Assembly: GCF_000149955.1 (NCBI RefSeq)
Contig: NW_017264849.1
Span: 121,679-185,678 of the forward strand
Length of the DNA stretch: 64,000 nucleotides
DNA from: Fusarium oxysporum f. sp. lycopersici 4287
Taxonomy: Eukaryota; Ascomycota; Sordariomycetes; Hypocreales; Nectriaceae
Reading direction: 5' to 3'
Numbering within the stretch: the first letter of the stretch is position 1; every line of letters starts with the position of its first letter. The notes below the pieces were generated by a model. It did not search any database, was not told where the DNA came from, and worked only from the letters and a program-made list of their open reading frames with translations. Made by a program: the position numbers and the translations under genes. Positions 37,058 to 48,246 of the stretch are shown here, one piece after another.

Positions 37058-38208
37058 TCCGGGAGCTCCGCAGGGGCTGTGATCCGTCGAGTGTGGTAAA
37101 TTAAGCCTTTAATTTGTATGAACTATGAATCAAATGGCAAATATGGAAGCTGTTCTAAACACGGAAAGGTTATCGTGCTACAAGATATTCCATGACTTTG
37201 TAGTGTTGAGCATCCTCAATAGTCGGCAGATTACCATAACATCTCGTAATATTCATCACAGCTAGTTTTGCTCTACTGCAAGCCTCACATCATTAGACAT
37301 AAAAGCTATGCCTAATTAAGACTTGATCTTTATAGAAACATAAAAAGGCTTTACGGCTTTCCTTCTATCTAGCGTAGATCATTTACTGGATCCTGATCAA
37401 TCAGCTGAGTCACCTAACCCATAGCAGTTGATTTGCTTACTAGCTGTGACGAATATTACGAGATCTCACGGTAATGTTGATCAGGTGGTGACAACAGCAT
37501 TCCACTGTCGATGATGCGACGATCAAGGGCCATGACCTCAGCGGCTCATGCTTTAACAACCCGTAGGATCCACTTTTCCCCAGACTCGATCTGTCATCCC
37601 GGCAGCGCTAGCATCAAGCGCTGAACAATCTGGGGGAGCCCATAGTAGACGCCTGCACTATGCACGAAGAACTACAGTGAAGTTGTCTACGCCCTGATCA
37701 GACGATAAGCTGAAAAAACTTATCCTGCGCTATTCTTTTGAGTTGATAGACCTGACAGCTGATGCTTGCATCCCGCACCTAACCTCCAAGTGGTTTACAG
37801 CCTATGTACATATCGGTGGAAAGGTTCCGGCAGGGATATACGTGTGCATCATCGCTTAGCGCATACATCATATTGATTTAATGAGTTCTATCAATAAACC
37901 ACACAATGTCAGCAATAACCATGACGCTATCAGGGGTTCCATGCCACGGATCTTTCCCAGAAGCCTGACAGCTCGATCGAAGACTAGCTGCCGATCCTAG
38001 CACTTCAGTCAATTCACGTCAATGACATTCGGCTTATACTCTGTGCTGTTGGTACTATGCACGTTTTCACGTTGCCACTATGGCATTACATATAAGTTGA
38101 GCCATGTCCACTTAAAATTGGTGCTGAACTGAGATTTTGCGCGTTGTCCTGAGATACCTCTCTTTTAACATATGACGTGTTTTTCCACATCCTCAATTTG
38201 TCATCATC
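37058..38208. other. intergenic, no gene seen
   Basis: An AT-richer stretch (about 37240-37400) and otherwise non-descript sequence between divergent genes. No coding evidence. Confidence 0.5.
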
Positions 38209-39202
38209 ATGCAGCTCGCAATCAACGCCGTTATCCTTGCCGTTGCCTTTACGGTGGTTACTAGGCTGATGCAATGTCGAAAAGCTCCTATCAGTCGGTT
38301 CATAAAGAAGTTGAGATTTCTCACGAATGGCTTCAAACTCGTGACGTCTACGACAGAACAGGAGGTGGCCGCCTTACGCAGCCATGACGTTAAGGACACC
38401 CGGTCATATTCACATGCGGAGCTGCTGACGAGGTTCGTGAAATACTCATTCGTTGTACTTGTAAGACTGACATGCCAATAGAAACGAAGTTGAGAGTCGT
38501 TTCAACGAGAATTCTTGGCAAGGCCTTGCATACCAGGATTTTAGGAACACGATATTAGCCAGGGGAAGGGGAACGAAGACATTTCCTTGCGTATACGCCA
38601 CCATGGGCTATCGATCAGACGATCATCGCTATGTATTCCTCGAGTCGGACAACCCATCAGAGCCCCATAATGTACGCAAGGTAGCTCTATCTCTAGCCTC
38701 CTATCTACGCATATCAGCCTCTCTGGGTCCTAATACATCCCTCGTCATCATCGGCGCCCCCTCCGAGAAGCAGCGGACTGTCGAAGAGCATAACCGTACC
38801 TTCTGGGACATGCTTCGAGGCCTTCGTATCTGCGACCCAAAGGCTTGGCCAGACGATATTCCGCAAGACACAGAGGATGCTAAATGGACTTTTTGCTTCA
38901 ATGGAGAGCCGGTGTTTCCGGTTATGTTAACGCCAGCGCATCAGAAACGCTGGAGCAGACATATGAGCGTGCCGGTAATAGCCCTGCAGCCGAAATGGGT
39001 CCTGGACAATCTGCTTGGAACTCCCGAGAAACGAAAGGCTGCACAAAACAAAGTTCGGAACCTATTGCAGAAGTATGATACTATAGGCGTCAGCCCAGAT
39101 CTGACCGCTTACGGCGCAGTTGGCACTAGCGAGGCCCGCCAGTTGTGCCTGCAGGACAAGAACGAATCGGTTCAATGCCCATACCGCAACTTTGATAGCT
39201 AA
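38209..39202 (+). CDS. YqcI/YcgG family protein with N-terminal anchor
   Basis: A predicted protein of 314 residues in two exons, 38209-38432 and 38482-39202 (donor GTTCGT, acceptor CCAATAG). A hydrophobic stretch at residues 2-20 could be a membrane anchor or signal. From about residue 75 the sequence follows the YqcI/YcgG family: a TFPCVYA cysteine motif, NRTFWDMLRGL, WPDDIPQD, WTFCFNGEPVFPVMLTPAH, and a basic ALQPKWVLDNLL block. Bacterial members include GntA-type haem enzymes that carry out N-oxygenation of guanidine compounds (reported for the family); the Cys-Pro pair in the PC motif is compatible with that. The specific fungal role is unknown. Confidence 0.8.
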
Positions 39203-39788
39203 GGTAATAGAGCTATAATAGATAATAATAGAGTTGATTTCACTACATATCATGCTTTGGCGATTGAGAAGGTTCCATCATGTATTAGCACTTTGATAAG
39301 CCGAAGGAGCAGCTCGATGGTGTCGTCTATGCGTCAGACATCCTCTTGCACCTTCGTGTACGCCTGCGGCTGGAAGGATCAAGCACGCAAGGCAGGCAGC
39401 TTTCAGCTCCTCGAGTCTCACATCCTCAGCTTGGGCGGTGTTCTCTGGTCTCATGTCGAAGGGAGCCCTAGGATATACAAAATACATGTGTCGAGGTTGC
39501 GTGAATGGCTATCCTGGTCCTCACAATGTCTACAACTTGCATGAGTTTGGAGCTCATCTCGATAAAACTCATCGATTATATAAGAATGGTTTTAATGAAT
39601 ACATTGTGAGATGGTATGGGCACCTTTTGTAGCAGTTTGGAGACTGATAGGCTTTCATTGGAGCACAATCCCTTCCTTTGGTCTTAATAGACTCTACATC
39701 CCTTCGAGCTCGCAATAGGCCAAACATCACCAACTGCAGTTTATTGCTAGTAAGACCAAGAACTATCACTAAGCTTTGGCCTGCTACG
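39203..39788. other. intergenic, no gene seen
   Basis: Two 64-95 codon open frames on the plus strand (39257-39632) lack domains; one contains a Cys-rich bit (YMCRGCVNGYPGPHN) but nothing I can assign. Confidence 0.4.
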
Positions 39789-41157
39789 CTATCTTGTAGT
39801 GTACTGAATCATGATAGCTCGGCTTTCATTACAAGTCTAACCTGGTCACTATTAGAATCTTGCCCCGCACGATCATTGATAAGAAAGTGTTACTTACCTC
39901 TTTAGCCGTGTCGTAATCGAACATCCACTTATCAAAAGGCAGTGTGTTGAATGGTGCATTGCCGTCACCTCCACCCATGGATAACGCCCTCTGCTCGTCC
40001 GTCAACTCCGATCCGGGTGGCTTGCCAGAGTTGTACAATTTGTAGTTCCACGTCGAGCCATTCTGAAGCCTTGTTACCCGAGGAATACGAATCTTCTCCC
40101 ACGCCTCAATTGTTCCTGGCACGTCTTCACTGCTCTCTGAAAGTAGAATGGATAAGGCATCGATGTCCTCGACAATAGAGCTAAACCCTTCCGCCAAGTT
40201 CGGAAGCATAGCATGCGCCGAGTCTCCAAGAAGAACTAACCTCCGTTTCGGACTCGACCACGTATCGAGGGGCTCCAGTCTAGCTAGCCGCCAGCGGGAG
40301 CAGCTCTGCACCATATTTGCCAAAGCAACGACCGTAGGATTAAACGAAGAGAAGAACTTCTTAACCACTTCACTGTCATCGGTCGCGTCAAAGAGCTTTT
40401 GTTCGCTGGCTTCACTATCTGCAGCACCGTGTTGAATCGAGAACATGATGTTGAACAGGCCTCGAAGGTGGTTGTACTTGCCAATGGCATATCCGCCATG
40501 GCCAGCCCACATGATGCCGTTCTCTGACTCGGGCTGTTCACGGAGAGACTTGGTCCTATCGTCGTTGGCGAGCATCTCGGCTGGAATCTCAGTTGGGTAA
40601 TGTGTCGAAGGCGCTCGAATCACGGTGAGGCGAGACGGGTCAACATGAGCAAGAACCTGAGACCGCAGACGAGAGGATATTCCATCGGCTGCTAAGATCA
40701 AATCTGCCGTGGTTCTGGTGCCATCCTTGCAAGTTGCATACGCGGCTTGGTCGTCTTCCTCAACCGTGACGATCTCGTTTCCAAAATGAACCTTGGCCCC
40801 GGCTTTGCACGCTTCATTATACAGAACAGTCTGCAGCGCTTGGCGGTCAGTGGACCACTCCGGAAACTCAGAGTAAATCCCAGGATTGAGAGTATGCAAC
40901 AGCTCGTTCGTGTTGCCATTGCGAGTCTCGTGCTCTTTGATCGGGGCAGTCACAGCTTCAAAGGCTTCGCGCATCTGCCATCTGTAGAAACATCTGACGC
41001 CATTTGATCTCACAAAAATGGCTCCGCTCGCGGTGGATAGCGATTGTGATCTCTCGAATAGGTCGACTTTGTGGCCGTCGCGTGCCAATCGGCACGCTGC
41101 AGTGAGACCTCCTAAGCCTCCGCCTGCAATGACGATGCGCTGTTTCTTCATATCCAT
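39789..41157 (-). CDS. FAD-dependent monooxygenase, salicylate hydroxylase-like
   Basis: A class A flavoprotein monooxygenase that hydroxylates an aromatic or polycyclic substrate using NAD(P)H and O2. The FAD-binding GGGLGGLTAACRLA is at residues 11-24, the DG motif is in LILAADGISSRLR, and the GD motif is in LLGDSAHAMLPNLAEGFSS. One large exon runs from 41157 to 39898. The end then depends on splicing: a 94-bp intron with donor GTAAGT and acceptor ATTCAG would give a short last exon ending at 39789 (424 residues), while read-through would stop at 39829 (442 residues). Splicing is preferred because the donor is consensus. No membrane segment is seen. It may belong to metabolite tailoring or aromatic catabolism. 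Confidence 0.85.
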
Positions 41158-41727
41158 GGATGCTGACGGCTTTTCGTACGGCCCTCTTGAGTAATGAAAA
41201 AGGCTAAAGGTGAATGTCTCTTAGGTTGACGTCTAAAAGCCTCTTATAAGGTGGCTTGACTTGCTTAGTGCTCGTGTCACGTCACATTAAATGTCGTTCC
41301 ATGATTACCGATTCCAGGTAATCTCACCTAAGACATAGCGGCGTCGCACAGTGATTATAAGCAAAGATAAGCACTAGATGTCATCGGCCCGGAGCGTTGG
41401 AGGAAGATCATCCGAGATATCCGCGAGAAGAGTCGGAAGCACATAGAAAAGGATAACACAGGTCGAAGCAGTTGCGACACACAAAGAACAATTAAAGATT
41501 AGTCCAATGTTTATAGTCTAAGTAAATAGATCAGGGAAATAAGTACAATTTTCCAACATTCTAGGGCCCCAGGCGGTCATTCTTGATATCCTGACAAAAT
41601 CCTTGAAGGATGTCAACCATACTCCAATAAATGCCAATTCATCAATAAATCATTACATTCAACCTCCAACATCTATCATTACATCATCGTTCGTTCCGTC
41701 TGGTGTGTGAAGGTCATCCTCAATAAG
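41158..41727. other. intergenic, no gene seen
   Basis: Promoter of the monooxygenase and 3' flank of the next gene. Nothing recognised. Confidence 0.5.
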
Positions 41728-42294
41728 TCACCCGATAAGGCCAATAATACAGAGGCTGATTTCAACGACCCTAAGTGCGGACATAAAAATTAGAAAAGGC
41801 ACTTGTGAAATGAGACAGATGGAACTTACGTCGACACACAGGCAAGCGTCAGTGCGGCAAGGAACAAAGGCTCTGATGGTTCAGTATCGTTATCGAGAGC
41901 GCTGCCCCCAGGCCACCAATCTTGGAACCATCCGAAACAAGCAAGGCAAGCAATTGATCCAAGGGCAATGAAGCAATGGATAACGAGGCTGAATGATGGG
42001 CGAATGGTTGGGAGAGTCTTGGTCACTGAACAGACGAGTTCTATCAATGCCCAGCAGAGCGCCGTGATGAACTGACTGGTTAGCCAATAGCTTTATAAAG
42101 AGTCATAGTAGACTTACTGCAGGACCTAGTATCCCGATAGCGACGGCGTTCCTTGATGCAGGAATAGCTGCAACCACAATGCCGGAGGTCGAAATAAGGA
42201 GAGCTAACACTCGCAGAGCTAGACCGAGATTCCTAAATCTCGGTGGCTTCTGTGGCTGCAAAATAGTGGTTTTGGGATCGTCTTCCAAGTCCAT
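41728..42294 (-). CDS. four-helix membrane protein, MARVEL-like
   Basis: A small membrane protein of 153 residues. Exons are 42294-42118, 42071-41830 and 41770-41728, with donors GTAAGT at both introns and a branch site GGCTAACC. The start MDLEDDPKTT is preferred over an upstream in-frame ATG at 42354. Four hydrophobic helices follow: LGLALRVLALLISTSG, a second across the first splice junction, FSLVIHCFIALGSIACLAC, and a last one completed by the final exon (TVVEISLCIIGLIG). That completion supports the third exon. The topology matches MARVEL-type fungal proteins, but no diagnostic residue is seen, so the family is tentative. Function unknown. Confidence 0.6.
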
Positions 42295-43739
42295 ATTTAT
42301 TGACAGGGTTGATAAGATAAGTAACAAAGCATAGTTGACCTCCAGTAAGGCCATTCATCGTAGCGATCCCATCACGCCTCTTTATGGATTTCACAATGGC
42401 AAATAGGCTGACATAGAATACGTAAAATGGTCATAAGACACGGGCGAAAAATTGCACCGCTGTTCCCAACGACTGATTTCCCAACATTTCCATCTTAAAA
42501 ATTTTATAATGACATGCCACTTTTTTTTAGCCTCATGACACAAGTGTCACTGACACGTGAAAACGGAGCGCAAGGCTGGCTAAAGCCCGTTGGGTTTTTA
42601 TCTCTGGAGCCACGTGGGTATTCGCCGATAACGTCAAATTAAGATCTACCTTGGTCTTGACCATTTTGAAGCATGGTTTGAGGTATTTACTAACAGATGC
42701 TGATATGCAGGGACCCGTAGGTGCTAAATCGTCCATAGAGATAAACTCCGTTTGATAGAGATGTCGGAATTGGGTTTAGCTTGCGAGACATGTTATGATC
42801 TGACTGGGTCTTGGGAGCATGACTAACGATAGCTTCATTGCCATCACATGTTTGAAATGACTGCCTATTACGCAATTTTGCTCAATTAAGTTTTTGATAA
42901 GGGCGCGGAGACTCGGGGTAACTGCCGCCGGAGTGCGAGGACACCGTCGGATCGGGGAAATCTGTCTACGTTGCTGATGCGCGGATGCCTCGTCATCCCG
43001 TCGGAGCATTTTAGAGCTGAGCTTGCCTGGCTACAGATTAGGGCTGATAATAACTACCGGTTCTAACTCCCGCTCTATTTTCAGCTAGGCCATATGAAAG
43101 CTTGCCAACAAAGCGAGAGCGTGGATCCGCCAACTTTTCCTAAGTTGACTTACATCGTTGAGGGCAAGTCGGCCATCCTTCCTCACACTGTTACAAGTTA
43201 CAGTGGCATTAATTTCCTTCCCCCAAATTTCGATGCTAGTATTACAATACTGTAGCTACTATATGTAGTTGTTAGGAATCCATATCATATGGTATAGCTC
43301 TATGACCTACGCTAGTTTCTAACCAAGTCTGAACTGCAGTTGCAGTGAGTCCGAGGCCTGTAAGAGCTTTAACTGCTAGAACAACCATATCTCATTTGAA
43401 GATGCACAAGTAAGCTCTCAAGTCTTATAATTCGTCTAATAAGTCGGCCAGAAAGTGTCGAAAGTTGTCCTGGGCCTCCAAAACTTGCGTCACCTTGATA
43501 CCCACTAAACCATATTGTGCTAACCGCATTGCTGTCATACCAAGTTAGATCAATTGAACCATTTACAAGGACCATATTCTTATTTCTAATAAGCTACAGT
43601 CCATTTTGTTAACACAGCTCTGTGTATCAGTCTGGTCATAGCACGTGATACTGTTGCCTAATTCGCGTCTTACATGTCCAAAATAGCGCGAAATAATATC
43701 TTTCATTCGCATTTATCAATCTGATGGAAGAGGATCGCC
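42295..43739. other. 1.4-kb intergenic, no gene seen
   Basis: No coding region supported. Short open frames occur only by chance lengths. Confidence 0.5.
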
Positions 43740-44588
43740 ATGGCTCAGCTCAAGGATATCCCGAATGAGATACTCACGAGTATCTTCACATACGTCTCCG
43801 ATATTAATCACTCCAGCATCTTCAACGTCACTCTCGTCAACAAGCACTTCAATCAAATCGCCAGTCCTCTTCGCGTTCGTCACTGGAGCGATGAAGGGTT
43901 CTACGGCTACTACCAGGGCGAATCACCATGTCCACCAATTTCAAGACTAGCGCTCGAGCTCTTGCGACATCCTGAATACCGTCTACAAGTCAAGACTCTA
44001 TCGTTTTCATATTTTCAAAGCAGTCGTGACCGCGACGCTGCTTACGTTCCCATGAAACCCGAGAATCTCCAGACGCTTGCGTGGGCAGCTGAAGGAGTGG
44101 TCCCGACACTCGCAGAGTCGACATATCTATGTGCCCGTATCCGCGAGGACGTTGACGATGCCATCGCCGTGTTGGTCTTGGCTTGGGCTACCAATCTGAC
44201 AAGCCTCAGTGTGACGATTCCTGACTTTGATCCGACGCCAGGATATGATGAAGGCCCTCTTGTTCTGCGCTTTGCAAAACAGCTGGCTCTTCGTTTTGAT
44301 AGTTCAGACCTCAAACCAAGTGCGCCGCTACCACTGGCCAAACTACGCGAACTCGAGTTTCGACATAATCATATCGAACACATTGTTGGGCTCAAATATC
44401 TGACACCATTTCTCTATCTCCCTCATCTCAAGGACCTCAAGACATACAGACTCGGTGATCAAAATTACAACGATCTTGAGGACAGTGTGCAACGCTATAT
44501 CAAAGACAGGTATTGCATGCCGTTTCCGAAGGGAACCTCGCCTATTGAGTCTGTCACTATCGAAGAGACGACCTTGACGAGTAATGGA
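43740..44588 (+). CDS. F-box-like protein 2, truncated by gap
   Basis: The 5' 283 codons of an F-box protein paralogous to the gene at 32295. It starts MAQLKDIPNEILTSIFTYV (degenerate F-box) followed by LVNKHFNQIASPLRVRHW, closely paralleling the first copy's VNKRLHRIASPLLVRHW. It later has FPKGTSPIE...TLTSNG where the first has FPVGTSPIE...CLTSHG. The remainder (about 200 codons by comparison) lies in the N-run at 44589-45169, so its integrity cannot be judged. It is a likely SCF substrate-recognition subunit; substrate unknown. Confidence 0.7.
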
Positions 44589-45169
44589 NNNNNNNNNNNN
44601 NNNNNNNNNNNNNNNNNNNNNNNNNNNNNNNNNNNNNNNNNNNNNNNNNNNNNNNNNNNNNNNNNNNNNNNNNNNNNNNNNNNNNNNNNNNNNNNNNNNN
44701 NNNNNNNNNNNNNNNNNNNNNNNNNNNNNNNNNNNNNNNNNNNNNNNNNNNNNNNNNNNNNNNNNNNNNNNNNNNNNNNNNNNNNNNNNNNNNNNNNNNN
44801 NNNNNNNNNNNNNNNNNNNNNNNNNNNNNNNNNNNNNNNNNNNNNNNNNNNNNNNNNNNNNNNNNNNNNNNNNNNNNNNNNNNNNNNNNNNNNNNNNNNN
44901 NNNNNNNNNNNNNNNNNNNNNNNNNNNNNNNNNNNNNNNNNNNNNNNNNNNNNNNNNNNNNNNNNNNNNNNNNNNNNNNNNNNNNNNNNNNNNNNNNNNN
45001 NNNNNNNNNNNNNNNNNNNNNNNNNNNNNNNNNNNNNNNNNNNNNNNNNNNNNNNNNNNNNNNNNNNNNNNNNNNNNNNNNNNNNNNNNNNNNNNNNNNN
45101 NNNNNNNNNNNNNNNNNNNNNNNNNNNNNNNNNNNNNNNNNNNNNNNNNNNNNNNNNNNNNNNNNNNNN
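44589..45169. other. assembly gap (581 N)
   Basis: Run of N covering the 3' part of the second F-box-like gene. The 581 bases are close to what the paralogue would need to finish. Confidence 0.95.
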
Positions 45170-45263
45170 AATCATATATAACTGATGTCCACGGACGAAT
45201 TATTCATCACATGAGAATAACAGTACACGCACACGTCTCATTATCTCTAATAGTTTATAAACT

Positions 45264-47168
45264 TTACAAGCTAAGAACCCAAGTCCCTTCAACTTCCTGG
45301 AAGTTGGGAGTTCCGTATCCAGTGGTGGGATCCCATCCAGCTGTGGCGTTCCATCGAGCACCGGGAACAAGACCAGATCCAGCGGGCTCAGGCTTTCCAG
45401 ACTGAGTGTTGTTGCCGTCACAGCCGATAGCATAGCCACCAGTGATGTCAGTCAAGACCTTGGGTCCATGCTTGTAGATAAGAGGGTTCAACCATCCCCA
45501 AGCTCTTCTTACCAGCCTTGAAGCGGGCATCGTTCAACAGACCAACGATAGCAGCCCAAACAGGAGCAGCAGCGCTGGTACCTCCACTGCGAGCCTGCTT
45601 ACCGTTGTAGATAACCTCATAGTCAGGGGCAACACTGTGTCCAGCGACATCAGGGAAGCCTCGGCCCTCCCAGTTGGTGTAAGGACCGTAGTACTTCTTG
45701 GTCTCCTTGGAGACAGTCTTCATGTACTTCTTGATGGCTTTGTCCTGGTAGCTGGGTCGAGGGAAGTACTTGCTGAAACCACCGGAGGATCCCTCCCAGG
45801 CAATCTCGGGGGTGACGTCGACGGTACCGCCGACGGAAGTGAGGTAGGGGCATGTGGCGGGGAAGATGGCGTTGAACTCGACGGTCTTGTAGTCGGGAGC
45901 AAGGCAGCCAGAACCGACACCGATGTCACCGGAAGAGAAGATGACACTGATGCCACGGAGACCGAGAAGACCGATCATGTTGCAGGTGAGTGTAGCATAC
46001 TCACGAGGAACGCTCTGTTTCAGAGTTAGATGGCACTTGTATCAGGAACTAGATGAAGAAACTTACGTCTTCTTCATCGCCGTAGGAAGTGGAGATGACG
46101 GCTGGGAGATCTTTCTGGCCCAAGAGGTAACGGAAGAAAGGCACGTAGGGCTCGTTCTGGTTATCCTTCTCGGTGGGCTGATCGATGTTGGGAACGAAAG
46201 GTCTGCGCGGGTCAGTAACTCCACATGTAATCCAGCATAGGTGAAACTCACGGTGAACCTCCCGTAATGTACTGCTTGAAAGGAAGAGGATGAGCAATTC
46301 CGACAATGTTTTCAGCATCAAGGTTAGCCTCTCCAAAGTTTCCATGCGCAGTATTCTGATCATCGGTGCCATTGTTGATCAGAATAGTGGTGTAGTTCTG
46401 CTTAGGAATGCCAAACAGCTCCTCAAACTTGAAGACATCAGAGTAAATAGCAGCCTGGCCGAGAAAGCTGCTGAAACCAATCTCACTTCCAGACTTGGCA
46501 TCAGGAGTGTAGTCTCCAATGTTGTACATCTGCTTGAGGCAAGAAGGGGTGATGCTTGTCTGGCATGAAGCATCAACGGTGCTCTTGGAGGGAGAGACCT
46601 TTCGCTCTTGGAGGGTGCGCGAGGGGTGAGGCACAGGGTTGAACGCAACGGTGCCACCGAAGTTTGTGCTAGGATCAACGAATTGAACGTGACCAGCGAC
46701 ATCATCAGGAATGGAGTAAGACAGCGTTCTCAGCTTCGTCTGACCATCCTTAGTGTAGTACTGGTAATCACCTCCGAGAAGCGTATTGGCCTTCTCAACA
46801 TCAGCAGCAAAGTCAATGAAAGCACCGTTGACCTTGTAGTGCTTGATGCCCTTTGACTTGAGCCACTTTGTCACACTAGCCACCGCCTCCTTGGAAGGAG
46901 AGAAAGTGCTGGTGAGCTCATCGTGGGAGAGCCAGTTACCGTAGTTGGCGCTGTCGGGGCTGGAGAGATCAAGAAGCTTTGATTCGAGCTGATCCACGTT
47001 TTGCATGGTTAGTGCAAGACTGAAGACATGCTGCGTGTTGGAAGCGACTTTGGCGGTCCTTTGGACTTGCCAGCCTTGGGGGGCTTCAGCATGGTGAGAG
47101 AAGGATTTGCCAAATGCTGAAGGCAGCGCCGATAAGGCGAGTACCAGGTTTTGGGAGGAGATATACAT
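45264..47168 (-). pseudogene. sedolisin (S53) peptidase, C-terminus frameshifted
   Basis: A secreted tripeptidyl-peptidase-like serine-carboxyl protease. Exons are 47168-46252, 46202-46067 and 46014-45264. It has a signal peptide (MYISSQNLVLALSALPSAFG), a pro-domain (residues about 30-190), then the catalytic domain with GEANLDAENIVG (Glu/Asp), SSGDIGVGSG (oxyanion Asp) and RSGGTSAAAP (nucleophile Ser). At 45496-45499 a CCCC run on the plus strand appears one base too long. The frame as written ends at 45448 after SLGMVEPS, whereas the other frame continues WLNPLIYKHG, DITGG and GWDPTTGYGTPNF, the calcium-binding end of the family. The coding length is one base over a multiple of three, as expected. 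The start at 47168 is preferred to 47183 because it begins the signal peptide. A sequence error is a real alternative. Confidence 0.8.
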
Positions 47169-48246
47169 GGTGACGTGGAGCACCTATCAAACAAAAGAAC
47201 GACTTGACAAGACCAGAGACTGGATGACAGATAAAACTTCTGATCTATGTGAATTTGGCTCATTTATCTACATATTCACTTGTTATCACTTATCACGAAC
47301 TGTCAAGTTCACGCGCCTCTGGATAACACGGCAAAGAAATGGAGATGTCGATTCACAAAAGGTCTCGGTGTTGAACAAAAGGCCTCCGGGGTTCTTGGCG
47401 CCGAGCTTCTCGATTTGGGGCATTTTCCGTATCCCGTTTGCAGATCATGATGCGATTAGTCCGATATGGGAAGTTACTCAGGGGCACGCTGTGGGGTCAC
47501 GCACGGATAACGGCATTCACTATCTTATCTATGGGGGAACGTTTGTTGGTTTTGCACAATTTTGATGGACTTTTTGTTAGGGAAATCACGCGATCAGGAG
47601 GACAAAAGTGCATTGTGGAATGGCGACGGGGATGGAAGGTTACATGTAAATACGGAAATGGTGAGATTGAGTTCAAGGCTAATCTTGAGCTTGAGGTTAA
47701 GGAATTGGTCATGCATGTATTACACATGCCAAGCGCATCGGCGGGAAGGATTGCTTCTGGAAGAATGCCGTTGATAGGTCTACTGGGAATAATCGGTTTT
47801 TAACCCATTTTGAAAAGTATAGCATATTAATCCGTAAGTCTTATCTGACTTTTCTCGACTGATGGTATCGTCGCCGCAATGATACTCCAGTTTCAAAACT
47901 GTTCCCATCATGCTTATACAATAATTAATTTTTGTGCTTTTATAGAACCTATATCGATCCGTAAAAATAAACTCTATCATTTTATTTCCCCGGTCTCAAA
48001 TGTCTAGTCCTATTGCCAGGATTAAGACATAAAATCAGTTTCAAATCATACACTCTAGGTTATCCAACTTCACATTAGCCTTCGAGAGTCCCGTACACGC
48101 TAACCCTTCTCAGTAAGTTACATCAAATCTCCCACCTCACCAATCAAATCACTTTCTTTCGATAGCGGTCAAAATGGCAATCAAACAATGTCAGCTTCCA
48201 ACCATTGTCTCACCCTTCAACCACTCAACGTATCCGCCGTTGCACA
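47169..48246. other. divergent intergenic, sedolisin / P450
   Basis: Shared upstream region of 1.1 kb. Open frames in 47438-47803 lack features. No gene is called. Confidence 0.5.

Noticed and set aside
39257..39632. Cys-containing frames between the YqcI/YcgG gene and the monooxygenase
   Set aside because: Overlapping frames of modest length with no domain and no clear start.
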